Assembly (NCBI GenBank): GCA_913050015.1 | Contig: CAJXAZ010000011.1 | Location: 1 to 27,053 of the forward strand | From: an uncultured Gammaproteobacteria bacterium | Lineage (GTDB): Bacteria; Pseudomonadota; Gammaproteobacteria; Magnimaribacterales; D2472 | Direction: 5' to 3' | DNA length: 27,053 nt | Part shown: positions 1 to 7,441 of the stretch, in pieces | How positions within the stretch are numbered: position 1 is the stretch's first letter | Layout: every line of letters begins with the position of its first letter | Made by a program: the position numbers and the translations under genes | The notes under the pieces: model-generated | What the model saw: only the letters and a program-made list of their open reading frames with translations | Database searches by the model: none | Told to the model about the DNA's origin: nothing

Positions 1-243
1 ATAAAAAATACGTCTAATTTAAAAGATGCACATTTTATTAGAGACAAAGATGATTTAATTTTGTATTCTCCTCTCAAGCTTAAATATTCAGATGGGTATG
101 ATGGCGTAAATGATAAGTTAAAAAAAATATCTTTTTGCATTCATGAGATAATTTTTTCTAACTCATCTATAGCTTTTCTTTGGAGTGAAAAAGAGGGCCT
201 AGACGAGTTAAAGAAAATTCTAAGTGCTTTAAAGAGTTTTTAA
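1..243 (+). CDS. 3' end of an unidentified protein (5' end outside window)
   Basis: The reading frame is open from base 1 with no stop until TAA at 241-243, so this is the last 80 codons of a gene that begins upstream. The visible part ends in a charged helical tail (WSEKEGLDELKKILSALKSF) and has no cysteine motif, membrane segment or repeat that identifies a family. A TTG at 61 could be read as a start, but there is no ribosome binding site before it and the frame continues to the left edge, so truncation is the simpler reading. It is followed after 60 bases by topA on the same strand. Function unknown. Confidence 0.6.
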   Translation: MKNTSNLKDAHFIRDKDDLILYSPLKLKYSDGYDGVNDKLKKISFCIHEIIFSNSSIAFLWSEKEGLDELKKILSALKSF

Positions 244-303
244 GTTTATCTTGTAAATAGTAATCAACTGATGTTTTCCTTTATTTAGGAGCTGAATTAA
301 ATT

Positions 304-2925
304 ATGACTAAATCACTTGTAATCGTTGAGTCACCTGCAAAAGCAAAGACTATTTCAAAATACTTGGGTAGTGATTATATTGTCCAATCAAGTGTCGGTC
401 ATATCAGGGATCTTCCTAAAAAAGCATCAACCTCAAAACGTTCAACTATTCCTAAAGATATAAGTCCAGAGGAAAAAAAGAAATTAAAAGCAATTAACGA
501 GAGAAGTAGGCTAATAAGAAGAATGGGAATTGATCCAGATAATGGATGGGTTGCAGATTGGCAAATAATTCCTGAGAAAGAGAAAGTTGTTAAGTCTCTC
601 AGGCAGGCAGCAAAACAAGTTGATCATATATATCTTGCGACCGATCTTGATAGAGAGGGGGAGGCTATTGCCTGGCATTTAAAAGAAGCGCTTGGACCAG
701 AAAAATATACATACTCAAGAGTTAGGTTTAATCAAATTACTAAATCGGCTATTTTAGAGTCTTTCGCTGATCCTAAAGAAATTGATCTAGATCTTGTTAA
801 GGCATATAGAGCTAGAAGGTTTTTAGATAAGGTAATAGGTTTTGAATTATCTCCATTATTATGGAAAAAAGTTGCAAGAGGTCTTTCAGCTGGAAGAGTT
901 CAGTCTGTAGCTTTAAGAGTTCTTGATGAAAGAGAGGGATTAATTCAAGAATTTATTCCAGAAGAATATTGGGAAATTTCCATGAATCTTTTAAATCTCT
1001 CGAAAGATAATATCTTCTTCTCTCTTAATAGAAAAAAGTCAGATCCATTGTTGCAAAAAGATGAAGCTGAAAAAATTAAATTACTAATTGATTCCTCTGA
1101 TTTAAAAATAAATGAAATTACTAAGAAGCCAGTTAAGATTAAACCAAGGGCTCCTTTTATTACATCTACCTTGCAGCAAGCTGCTAGTACTAAATTAAGC
1201 TTTACTGTTAAGAGAACAATGAGAGTGGCTCAAAAACTTTATGAAGCTGGTCACATAACCTACATGAGAACAGACGCTCCCAGTTTAAGTAAAGAAACTA
1301 TTCAAGATGCCAGAAATTATATTGGAGATAAAATCGGAGAACAGTATCTTACCAATGCACCTCGAATATATTCAAGCACTGAAAATGCTCAAGAGGCTCA
1401 TGAGGCTATAAGGCCTACCAATGCATTCGTTACTTCTAATGATCTTATAATCGCTTCAGAAGAGGAGAGAAGGTTATACACACTTATATGGCAGCAATAT
1501 ATAGCCAGTCAAATGCCTGATGCTGAGTATTTATCAACTTCTGCTAAAATTTTTATAGATGAATATGTCTTTTCTGCCAAAGGAAGAGAGGTGGTCTTCG
1601 ATGGTTATACTAAAATCTCGAAAAGTAGCTCAACTGATGGTGATGAAGATATTCTTCCTCCGCTATCTGAGGGAGAACAACTTACTTTAGAGAAATTAAA
1701 TTTAGACCAAAAGTTTACCAAACCACCTGCAAGATTTTCAGAAGCAGCATTGGTCAAAGAGCTAGAGAAAAAAGGCATAGGAAGACCATCTACTTATGCA
1801 AATATTATTTCTACTATCCAAGATAGAGGTTATGTTGAAATTCAAAACAGAAGATTCTTTGTAAAAAAAATTGGTCACATAGTCACAGAGCGACTTCAAG
1901 AAAGTTTCGATGACATTATGGATTACGACTTTACTGCTAACCTTGAAAATAATTTAGATAAAGTTGCTAGTGGTGACTTAGATTGGAAAAGTGTTCTAGA
2001 TAATTTCTATAAAGCATTTCAAAATGATTTAATTTCTGCATCCGATGAAGATAATGGAATGAGAACAAATGAGCCAACCGATACAGACATTGTCTGCCCT
2101 GATTGCTCATCAAATCATATGGTTATAAGAAATGCATCTAACGGTGTTTTCTTGGGCTGCTCAGGATATCAAAATGAAGGTGATGATAAGTGTAAGAAAA
2201 CTCTCAACCTAATACCTGGCGATGAGGCTATCAGTGTAGACGACCAAGAGGAAGTAGAAAATCTTCTAATTAAAAAGAGATGTGGTACATGCGATACAAG
2301 CATGGATAACTATCTAATAGATGAAAATAGAAAACTCCACATATGTGGGAAAAGCCCAGACTGTTCGGGCTTTGAAATTGAAGATGGTCTATTTAAAATA
2401 AAAGGATACGATGGTCCTGTTCTAGATTGTCACAAATGCGGTGCAGAGATGCAGTTAAAGACAGGTAGGTTTGGTAAATATTTTGGATGTTTAAACGATA
2501 ATTGTGGAACAACCAGAGCTCTTCAAAGAAATGGCGAGCCAAAACCTTTGACTATGGAACCAATTTCATTACCTGACTTAGCTTGTCTGAAGTGTGAAGA
2601 TCATTATTTATTAAGAGATAGCATGAAAGGGCTGTTCTTAGCAGCAAGTAAGTATCCAAAAAATAGAGAAACTAGAGCACCAAAAGTTACTGAGATTAAT
2701 AATCTAGATCAAGAGATATCAGAAGCTTGCAGATACCTTCCGGACACAAATAAGCATTCATATTTAATAAGCGCTCCTGAAAAAGATAGAGATGGAAATC
2801 CCTATGTGATTAGATATAACAAAACAGAAGATGTTCATTATCTGGCTTCAGAAAAAGATGGTAAGAAGACTAAATGGACAGCTCTATTCGATAATGGGGA
2901 ATGGGTGCAAAACCTTAAAAGTTAG
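304..2925 (+). CDS. topA: DNA topoisomerase I (type IA, omega protein)
   Basis: Relaxes negatively supercoiled DNA by cutting and rejoining one strand through a covalent 5'-phosphotyrosine. At 873 residues it matches the usual proteobacterial length (E. coli 865). The N-terminal Toprim domain starts with SLVIVESPAKAKTI (residues 4-17, catalytic Glu9) and carries the metal-binding DLDRE motif at 114-118. The active-site tyrosine is Tyr320 in HITYMRTDAPSLS. The C-terminus holds three four-cysteine zinc ribbons (C598/601/619/630, C660/663/681/687, C709/712/729/734) and a fourth, degenerate one that keeps only its first cysteine pair (C761/764), as in other proteobacterial TopA proteins. The start follows an AGGAG at 287-291, with a rather long 12-base spacing. 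The stop codon overlaps the next gene's GTG by one base (TAGTG), suggesting translational coupling. Identification is secure. Confidence 0.98.
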   Translation: MTKSLVIVESPAKAKTISKYLGSDYIVQSSVGHIRDLPKKASTSKRSTIPKDISPEEKKKLKAINERSRLIRRMGIDPDNGWVADWQIIPEKEKVVKSLRQAAKQVDHIYLATDLDREGEAIAWHLKEALGPEKYTYSRVRFNQITKSAILESFADPKEIDLDLVKAYRARRFLDKVIGFELSPLLWKKVARGLSAGRVQSVALRVLDEREGLIQEFIPEEYWEISMNLLNLSKDNIFFSLNRKKSDPLLQKDEAEKIKLLIDSSDLKINEITKKPVKIKPRAPFITSTLQQAASTKLSFTVKRTMRVAQKLYEAGHITYMRTDAPSLSKETIQDARNYIGDKIGEQYLTNAPRIYSSTENAQEAHEAIRPTNAFVTSNDLIIASEEERRLYTLIWQQYIASQMPDAEYLSTSAKIFIDEYVFSAKGREVVFDGYTKISKSSSTDGDEDILPPLSEGEQLTLEKLNLDQKFTKPPARFSEAALVKELEKKGIGRPSTYANIISTIQDRGYVEIQNRRFFVKKIGHIVTERLQESFDDIMDYDFTANLENNLDKVASGDLDWKSVLDNFYKAFQNDLISASDEDNGMRTNEPTDTDIVCPDCSSNHMVIRNASNGVFLGCSGYQNEGDDKCKKTLNLIPGDEAISVDDQEEVENLLIKKRCGTCDTSMDNYLIDENRKLHICGKSPDCSGFEIEDGLFKIKGYDGPVLDCHKCGAEMQLKTGRFGKYFGCLNDNCGTTRALQRNGEPKPLTMEPISLPDLACLKCEDHYLLRDSMKGLFLAASKYPKNRETRAPKVTEINNLDQEISEACRYLPDTNKHSYLISAPEKDRDGNPYVIRYNKTEDVHYLASEKDGKKTKWTALFDNGEWVQNLKS

Positions 2926-3362
2926 TGGATTCAAAAGAATTAGTTAATTTATATTTAGACATATCTGAAGAAATTTTTTCTAAACTAACATTTAACAAGT
3001 CTGATCTGGACATAACAAATCAGTTTCTATTCTTTCTTTCTTTGGAGAAAAGCTTTGATTACTTAGCTGATAGTATTTTAAATCAGTCGGGTATAGATTT
3101 ACCCAATGCTGGATCTCTTAACACGCAAGCAAAATGGAATAAGTTAGGTCTCGAGCCCTCATTGAAAAACATTATCTTTAAAGAAGAACAGCCTGATGGT
3201 TTTATCTTTGATTTTTACAATGCAAAAGATAAATTACTTACCCCAGTTAATGACTCTTTAATTACCTCTAATCAATCAAGTAACTTGAAAAAATATATTT
3301 CGATACTAGATAGTTATAAAAGGTTTACGCTCTTACTTCGAAAAACTTTGGATGAGTGTTAA
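2925..3362 (+). CDS. hypothetical protein downstream of topA
   Basis: A 145-residue protein that I do not recognise by sequence. It begins at a GTG that shares one base with the topA stop codon (TAGTG), so it is probably translated by coupling with topA. The protein looks soluble and mostly helical, with a Leu/Phe-rich segment near residues 30-50 (NQFLFFLSLEKSFDYLADSI) and no signal peptide, convincing membrane span or metal motif. In Pseudomonas a small protein of the DUF6586 type lies in the matching place between topA and lexA/sulA; position and size make a relationship possible, but I cannot show it from sequence. The frame is intact and codon use looks like that of its neighbours, so it is probably a real gene. 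Confidence 0.75.
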   Translation: MDSKELVNLYLDISEEIFSKLTFNKSDLDITNQFLFFLSLEKSFDYLADSILNQSGIDLPNAGSLNTQAKWNKLGLEPSLKNIIFKEEQPDGFIFDFYNAKDKLLTPVNDSLITSNQSSNLKKYISILDSYKRFTLLLRKTLDEC

Positions 3363-3383
3363 GCTAATAAAATGGAGAAAAAT

Positions 3384-3641
3384 ATGTCAAATTACCTAGA
3401 GTTAGCGCAACTTCCAGATGGTTCTATAGTCTTAAGAAGATCAGATGATCATGAAAATCCAATCGTTAAGATTGATTTTTCGAAAGAATCTAAGGAATTT
3501 CTTCAAGGCCAAGAGTTAACAGTAGCAAAAGAGATGATAAGAGCTGGTATAGAAAGTGTGAGTGGAAATGTTAACGATGTTGATGAATTCTTTGAAAGTC
3601 AGAAAGAGAATCTAGCCAAAAAGCCAGTTATCCTGCATTAG
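3384..3641 (+). CDS. small conserved-looking protein next to lexA, function unknown
   Basis: An 85-residue acidic protein beginning MSNYLELAQLPDGSIVLRR and ending in PVILH. Two ATGs are possible, at 3372 and 3384. A GGAG at 3374-3377 lies 6 bases before the second ATG and overlaps the first, so 3384 is chosen. The first 30 residues look like a short beta hairpin (LPDGSIVLRRSDD...PIVKIDF), followed by a helical segment (EFLQGQELTVAKEMIRAGIESV). There are no cysteines, membrane segments or signal peptide. It follows the 145-residue gene after 21 bases and runs tail to tail into lexA, sharing 4 bases with it. Short proteins of similar layout occur near topA/lexA in other gammaproteobacteria as far as I recall, but no function is known to me. 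Confidence 0.75.
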   Translation: MSNYLELAQLPDGSIVLRRSDDHENPIVKIDFSKESKEFLQGQELTVAKEMIRAGIESVSGNVNDVDEFFESQKENLAKKPVILH

Positions 3642-4252
3642 TTTTCTCTAATTAGGCCTATACTTTTGCCTTCAATATATAATTCTGTTTCTTCTAAATT
3701 AACTTCTATATCTGAAAAATCGTTATTAGCAGGCTGAAGGTGGATAATACTTGGAGAATGTCTATGGAAGTATTTTACAGTAACTTCATCATCTATCCTT
3801 GCGATAACAATATCCCCATTCTTAACATCTTGAGTTTTTTTGACTGCTATAAGGTCATCTTCCATAATCCCAGCATCTTTCATGCTTAATCCTTTAACTC
3901 TTAAAAAATAATCAAAATTTGAGCCGAAAAAGCCTTTAGGGCAGTTAACATTTTTTTCAATATTTTCTGTTGCAAGAGTTGGCGAGCCAGCAGCTACCAA
4001 GCCAATGATTGGGTAGCCCAGATCTTCTTCTGAAGTTTCTGGATTATTAATTGCTATTCCTCTTGATGTTCCGCTCTCAATTGAAATAAAGCCTTTTTTT
4101 TCCAATGCTCTTAAATGTGTTTCAGCAGAGTTTGGAGATTTAAATCCTAATTCACGACAAATATCAGCCCTTGTTGGAGGAAAGCCTGTTTTCTTAATGT
4201 AAAGTTGAATACAATTAAGTACTTTCGCTTGTTGGGATGTTATGTCTTTCAT
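3638..4252 (-). CDS. lexA: LexA repressor, SOS response regulator
   Basis: Represses DNA-damage genes and inactivates itself by RecA-stimulated autocleavage. The 204-residue protein has an N-terminal winged helix-turn-helix (residues 1-65; FPPTRADICRELGFKSPNSAETHL is the recognition region) and a C-terminal S24 peptidase domain. The cleavage site is Ala88-Gly89, and the catalytic dyad is Ser123 (KGLSMKDAG) and Lys160 (DEVTVKYF), matching E. coli Ala84-Gly85, Ser119 and Lys156. The frame stays open another 20 codons upstream to 4312, but that extension would read through the operator and the divergent promoter and has no family counterpart, so MKDITSQQ at 4252 is the start. A LexA operator 17 bases upstream shows autoregulation. 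No Shine-Dalgarno sequence precedes the start, and the predicted leader is only a few bases. Confidence 0.97.
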   Translation of the reverse strand: MKDITSQQAKVLNCIQLYIKKTGFPPTRADICRELGFKSPNSAETHLRALEKKGFISIESGTSRGIAINNPETSEEDLGYPIIGLVAAGSPTLATENIEKNVNCPKGFFGSNFDYFLRVKGLSMKDAGIMEDDLIAVKKTQDVKNGDIVIARIDDEVTVKYFHRHSPSIIHLQPANNDFSDIEVNLEETELYIEGKSIGLIREN

Positions 4253-4262
4253 AATATTTCTA

Positions 4263-4268
4263 ATTATA
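4263..4268 (-). promoter_or_regulatory. -10 element of the lexA promoter
   Basis: Reads TATAAT on the minus strand, directly abutting the LexA operator. The predicted start of transcription, about 7 bases further on (near 4256), would leave only a few untranslated bases before the lexA ATG at 4252. I find no good -35 hexamer at 16-18 bases. Confidence 0.6.
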
Positions 4269-4284
4269 CTGAATATATATACAG
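4269..4284. promoter_or_regulatory. LexA operator (SOS box) between lexA and the 5'-nucleotidase gene
   Basis: The sequence CTGAATATATATACAG matches the gammaproteobacterial LexA consensus CTGT-N8-ACAG at seven of eight fixed positions, with an AT-alternating centre as in strong E. coli boxes. It is flanked directly by ATTATA on the left and TATAAT on the right, so 4263-4290 is a 28-base palindrome with a single mismatched pair. It lies 17 bases before the lexA start and 36 bases before the nucleotidase start. LexA bound here should cover both outward-facing promoters. Confidence 0.9.
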
Positions 4285-4290
4285 TATAAT
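4285..4290 (+). promoter_or_regulatory. -10 element of the promoter for the 5'-nucleotidase gene
   Basis: A perfect TATAAT directly abutting the right side of the LexA operator and pointing toward the gene at 4321. The predicted transcription start is near 4297, giving a leader of about 24 bases. The -35 region is weak (AATTAT-like at 17 bases). The operator fills the -35/-10 spacer, the usual place for repression. Confidence 0.55.
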
Positions 4291-4320
4291 AGCAAGTAAC
4301 TTCTAATATCAAGAAAAATT

Positions 4321-5223
4321 ATGACAAAAGAAGAATCAAAATTAATAATAGGAATTTCTTCTAGAGCTTTATTTAACTTAGATGAAAGTCATAAAATATA
4401 TGAAAAAGAAGGTTTAGATTCATATCGAGACTACCAGATTGCAAATGAGGATAAGACGCTTGAGCCTGGTGAAGCATTTAACTTGGTTAAGAAAATTCTT
4501 CAAATTAATACTCTTTATAAGGATGAAAAAAGGATCGAAGTTATTCTTTTATCAAGAAACACATCAGATACTGGTTTAAGAATAAGAAACTCTATTGAAG
4601 CTCATGGTTTAGATATTAGCAGGGCTGCCTTTTGTGGTGGAGAGAGCCCGCATAGGTACGTAAAAGATTTTGGTGTACATTTATTTCTATCCAGCAGCAT
4701 GGAGGATGTGAAATTGGCCATAGAAAGTAATGTTGCTGCAGCTACAATTATCTCTAGAGAGGGTGATGAAAAATCAACTTTAAACGGTGGACAGTTAAAA
4801 ATAGCTTTTGATGGTGATGCTGTTATTTTCTCAGATGACTCTGAAAAAGTATTCCATGAAGAAGGTCTAGATGCTTTTATTGAGAATGAGGTAATGGCAA
4901 CTACTGCTTTAAAAGAAGGGCCTTTTAAGTCATTTTTAGTTGCCTTAAATAAGATTCAAAACGACTTTGATATAAATGATTGCCCAATCCGGACTGCCTT
5001 AGTGACTGCCAGATCGGCTCCATCAGATAAAAGAGTAATTAAGACTCTAAGGGAGTGGGGGGTTAGAATTGACGAATCTCTATTTCTTGGCGGCATGTCA
5101 AAGCAGCATTTTCTTAAATCTTTTCAAGCAGATATCTTTTTTGATGATCAAAAAAAACATATCATAGAGGCCATGAAAAGCACTGCATCAGGACATGTTC
5201 CATACGGCATAAAAAATAAATAA
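4321..5223 (+). CDS. cytosolic 5'-nucleotidase, cN-I-like family
   Basis: Expected to dephosphorylate nucleoside 5'-monophosphates in the cytoplasm. The whole 300-residue protein follows the pattern of the 5'-nucleotidase family that includes animal cytosolic 5'-nucleotidase I (NT5C1A/B, Pfam 5_nucleotid PF06189): IGISSRALFNLDESHKIYEK at the start, GLDSYRDYQ at 31-39, the SRNTSDTGLRIRNSIEAHGL segment at 78-97, FDGDAVIFSDDSE at 163-175, PIRTALVTARSAPSDKR at 222-238, and DIFFDDQ at 271-277. Conserved acidic residues include Asp164, Asp166 and the Asp pair at 275-276. No signal peptide. Substrate choice (AMP, IMP or dNMP) cannot be read from sequence. It is transcribed away from lexA from a promoter overlapped by the LexA operator and leads a run with thrH (15-base gap) and queH. 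The Shine-Dalgarno signal is weak. Confidence 0.88.
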   Translation: MTKEESKLIIGISSRALFNLDESHKIYEKEGLDSYRDYQIANEDKTLEPGEAFNLVKKILQINTLYKDEKRIEVILLSRNTSDTGLRIRNSIEAHGLDISRAAFCGGESPHRYVKDFGVHLFLSSSMEDVKLAIESNVAAATIISREGDEKSTLNGGQLKIAFDGDAVIFSDDSEKVFHEEGLDAFIENEVMATTALKEGPFKSFLVALNKIQNDFDINDCPIRTALVTARSAPSDKRVIKTLREWGVRIDESLFLGGMSKQHFLKSFQADIFFDDQKKHIIEAMKSTASGHVPYGIKNK

Positions 5224-5238
5224 GTTAAAGGTATAAAA

Positions 5239-5847
5239 ATGGAAATAGTATGTTTTGATATGGAAGGAACACTTACCCCAGAGATATGGGAGCAAGTTGC
5301 TCACAATACAGGCATTGAAGATTTTAATAAAACCACAAGAGATATTCCAAGCTACTCAGAGCTAATGGATTACAGGTTAAAAGTTATGAGTGATCATGGT
5401 TTAAAACTTTCAGATATTCAAAAAGCTTCATCTCAATTAGATTTACTTTCAGGCGCCGAAGATTTTTTACTAGCAGTTAGAGAAAATTTTCAAGTCGTTA
5501 TTCTTTCGGATACTTTTCATGAGATAGCTAAACCACTTATGAAAAAAATGGGATTTCCTTTGTTGTTATGTCATAACTTTGAAGTCAAAGACGATAAGGT
5601 AATTTCATATAGACTTCGCCACGAACAAGCAAAAAAACAAGCTATTCAAGGTTTTCAATCGATGGGTTATAGATGCCTTGCAGCTGGAGATTCTTATAAT
5701 GATATTCAAATGTTTGATGTTGCTGAAAAAGGCTTTTTTATTAATGCCCCTGAAAAAATTTCATCTGCATATCCTGAAATTCAATCATTTGATAATTATT
5801 TAGATTTAGAAAATGCACTTAAAGAGAACTCCTTGTTTGTAAAATGA
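5239..5847 (+). CDS. thrH: ThrH: phosphoserine phosphatase / homoserine phosphotransferase, HAD family
   Basis: ThrH of Pseudomonas aeruginosa removes phosphate from L-phosphoserine and can pass it to homoserine, touching serine and threonine synthesis. This 202-residue protein follows it nearly end to end: MEIVCFDMEGTLTPEIW at the start, TTRDIPSY, the HGLKLSDIQ segment, FQVVILSDTFHE (HAD motif II around Ser/Asp near residue 90), LLCHNFEV, and AAGDSYNDIQM (motif IV). Motif I is DMEGT, with Asp7 as the phosphorylated residue and Glu9 where most HAD phosphatases have Asp; this D-x-E form is also found in ThrH. It starts 15 bases after the nucleotidase, with AAAGG just upstream, and its last four bases (ATGA) contain the queH start, so the three genes are likely co-transcribed. 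Confidence 0.92.
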   Translation: MEIVCFDMEGTLTPEIWEQVAHNTGIEDFNKTTRDIPSYSELMDYRLKVMSDHGLKLSDIQKASSQLDLLSGAEDFLLAVRENFQVVILSDTFHEIAKPLMKKMGFPLLLCHNFEVKDDKVISYRLRHEQAKKQAIQGFQSMGYRCLAAGDSYNDIQMFDVAEKGFFINAPEKISSAYPEIQSFDNYLDLENALKENSLFVK

Positions 5848-6506
5848 CTGACCATCTAAAGCTTAAGAATTACGATAGACCTAAGCTTCAAATGCCTGAA
5901 GAAAATACTAAGTTATTACTCCATAGTTGCTGTGCTCCTTGCGCAGGAGAGGTTATGGAGGCCTTAGCCGCATCAAACATAGACACTACGGTGTACTTTT
6001 ATAATCCGAATATTCATCCTAAGGAAGAATATGAGATTCGTAAAAATGAAAATAAAAGATTTTGCGATAAGCTTGGGTTCGAAAGCATTGATGGTGATTA
6101 CGATAAAGATAATTGGTTTGAAAGAGTTAAAGGTCTGGAGGATGAGCCTGAAAGAGGAGCAAGATGTACCGAATGCTTTGATATGAGATTTGAGAGATCT
6201 GCTCTGTTTGCTCAGGAGAATAATTTTGGAGTCTATGCTACAACTTTGGGCATATCTAGATGGAAAGATATGAATCAAATTAATGCATCTGGAACCAGGT
6301 CTGCAGAAAGATATAGTGATGTTACATATTGGGATTTTAATTGGAGGAAGCAGGGTGGTGCATCTCGTATGATTGAAATTTCTAAAAGAGAGGAATTCTA
6401 CCAACAGGAATATTGTGGATGTGTTTACAGCCTAAGAGATACAAATAGGTGGAGACAAAAGAATGACAAAGATAGAATTATTAGAGGTATAAAATTCTAT
6501 AGTTAA
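5844..6506 (+). CDS. queH: epoxyqueuosine reductase QueH
   Basis: Carries out the last step of queuosine synthesis on tRNA, reduction of epoxyqueuosine, as the non-cobalamin alternative to QueG. The 220-residue protein has the DUF208/QueH signature: LLLHSCCAPC (Cys29, Cys30, Cys33), YFYNPNIHPKEEYEIRK, the RCTECFDMR segment (Cys108, Cys111), TTLGISRWKDMNQIN and EYCGCVYS (Cys191, Cys193). These cysteines are the expected ligands for its iron-sulfur/metal centre. Its ATG overlaps the thrH stop by 4 bases, so translation is probably coupled. It ends the group that begins with the nucleotidase; a new promoter follows before prpB. Identification is firm from the cysteine pattern. Confidence 0.93.
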   Translation: MTDHLKLKNYDRPKLQMPEENTKLLLHSCCAPCAGEVMEALAASNIDTTVYFYNPNIHPKEEYEIRKNENKRFCDKLGFESIDGDYDKDNWFERVKGLEDEPERGARCTECFDMRFERSALFAQENNFGVYATTLGISRWKDMNQINASGTRSAERYSDVTYWDFNWRKQGGASRMIEISKREEFYQQEYCGCVYSLRDTNRWRQKNDKDRIIRGIKFYS

Positions 6507-6514
6507 TTCGAAAT

Positions 6515-6544
6515 TTGGGAATCAAACCCTCAATGCCTTATAAT
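6515..6544 (+). promoter_or_regulatory. probable prpB promoter with almost no 5' leader
   Basis: A perfect -10 TATAAT at 6539-6544 is preceded by a TTGGGA -35-like hexamer at 6515-6520 (4 of 6 matches, 18-base spacer). Transcription would begin near 6551-6553, at or just before the prpB ATG at 6553. No Shine-Dalgarno sequence is visible between the -10 and the ATG, consistent with a leaderless transcript. Confidence 0.6.
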
Positions 6545-6552
6545 CATCAGCT

Positions 6553-7419
6553 ATGTCATCAGGCAAAAAATTTAGACAAGCTCTAGCAGAAAACAATCCT
6601 CTTGTTATTCCCGGAGCTATAAACGCGTACTCAGCAATATTAGCTGAACAATCTGGTCATAAGGCCTTATATCTCTCTGGAGGTGGCGTTGCTGCTGCAT
6701 CTTACGGTATTCCAGATTTAGGAATTACTACGATGGAAGATGTTCTAATAGACGTAAGAAGAATTTCAAATGCTTCTTCCCTGCCATTACTTGTCGACAT
6801 AGATACTGGCTGGGGTGGGGCATTTAATATTTCTAGAACAATTAAAGAAATGATAGATGCTGGTGCTGGAGCTGTTCACATGGAAGATCAGATATCTCAA
6901 AAAAGGTGTGGCCATAGACCAAACAAATCTTTAGTTAGCTCAGAAGAAATGCAAGATAGAATTAAAGCAGCTGTCGATGGAAGGCATGATGAATCTTTTT
7001 TCTTAATGGCAAGAACTGATGCAATAGCATCTGAAGGTATAAATGCAGCAATTGATAGGGCGTCAGCCTATGTCGAGCAAGGTGCTGATGGTATATTTTT
7101 AGAAGCAGCAACATCATTAGAAGAATATAAAACTTTTAAACAGCATATAAAAACTCCATTACTGGCAAATATTACAGAATTTGGAAAGACTCCGTTATTT
7201 ACAAAAGATCAACTTGGTGATGTGGGTGTTGATATGGTTTTATTTCCATTAACAGCATTTAGAGCAATGAGTAAAGCAGCAGAAAAAATTTATATTTCAC
7301 TTGCCAAAGACGGGACACAAGATGGTCTCTTGGATATAATGCAGACCCGAGAAGAACTCTATGATCGATTGAACTATCATAGTTTCGAGGAAAAGCTCGA
7401 CGACTTATACAACAAATAA
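6553..7419 (+). CDS. prpB: 2-methylisocitrate lyase
   Basis: Splits 2-methylisocitrate into pyruvate and succinate, the last step of the 2-methylcitrate cycle. The 288-residue protein is a TIM-barrel lyase of the isocitrate lyase/PEP mutase superfamily. Visible marks are the IPGAINAYSA opening, YLSGGGVAAASYGIPD, the metal-binding VDIDTGWGG (Asp82, Asp84), the HMEDQ segment and the catalytic loop KRCGH at 117-121 with Cys119 (E. coli Cys123). The following PNKSLVSSEEM fits PrpB rather than isocitrate lyase. It is first in prpB-prpC-prpD, 22 bases ahead of prpC, 46 bases after queH, and has its own promoter. No prpR-type regulator is in the window. Confidence 0.95.
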   Translation: MSSGKKFRQALAENNPLVIPGAINAYSAILAEQSGHKALYLSGGGVAAASYGIPDLGITTMEDVLIDVRRISNASSLPLLVDIDTGWGGAFNISRTIKEMIDAGAGAVHMEDQISQKRCGHRPNKSLVSSEEMQDRIKAAVDGRHDESFFLMARTDAIASEGINAAIDRASAYVEQGADGIFLEAATSLEEYKTFKQHIKTPLLANITEFGKTPLFTKDQLGDVGVDMVLFPLTAFRAMSKAAEKIYISLAKDGTQDGLLDIMQTREELYDRLNYHSFEEKLDDLYNK

Positions 7420-7441
7420 TTTTTAGAATAAGGGGATAACA

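Noticed and set aside
4253..4312. 20-residue N-terminal extension of LexA
   Set aside because: It would translate the LexA operator and promoter and has no counterpart in LexA proteins.
5973..6404. 143-codon open frame on the minus strand inside queH
   Set aside because: Antisense to the conserved cysteine motifs of QueH; composition is that of a shadow frame.
6514..6533. GGG-AATCAAA-CCC hairpin after queH, considered as a terminator
   Set aside because: A three-base stem is too weak, there is no T-run, and the bases are better explained as part of the prpB promoter.
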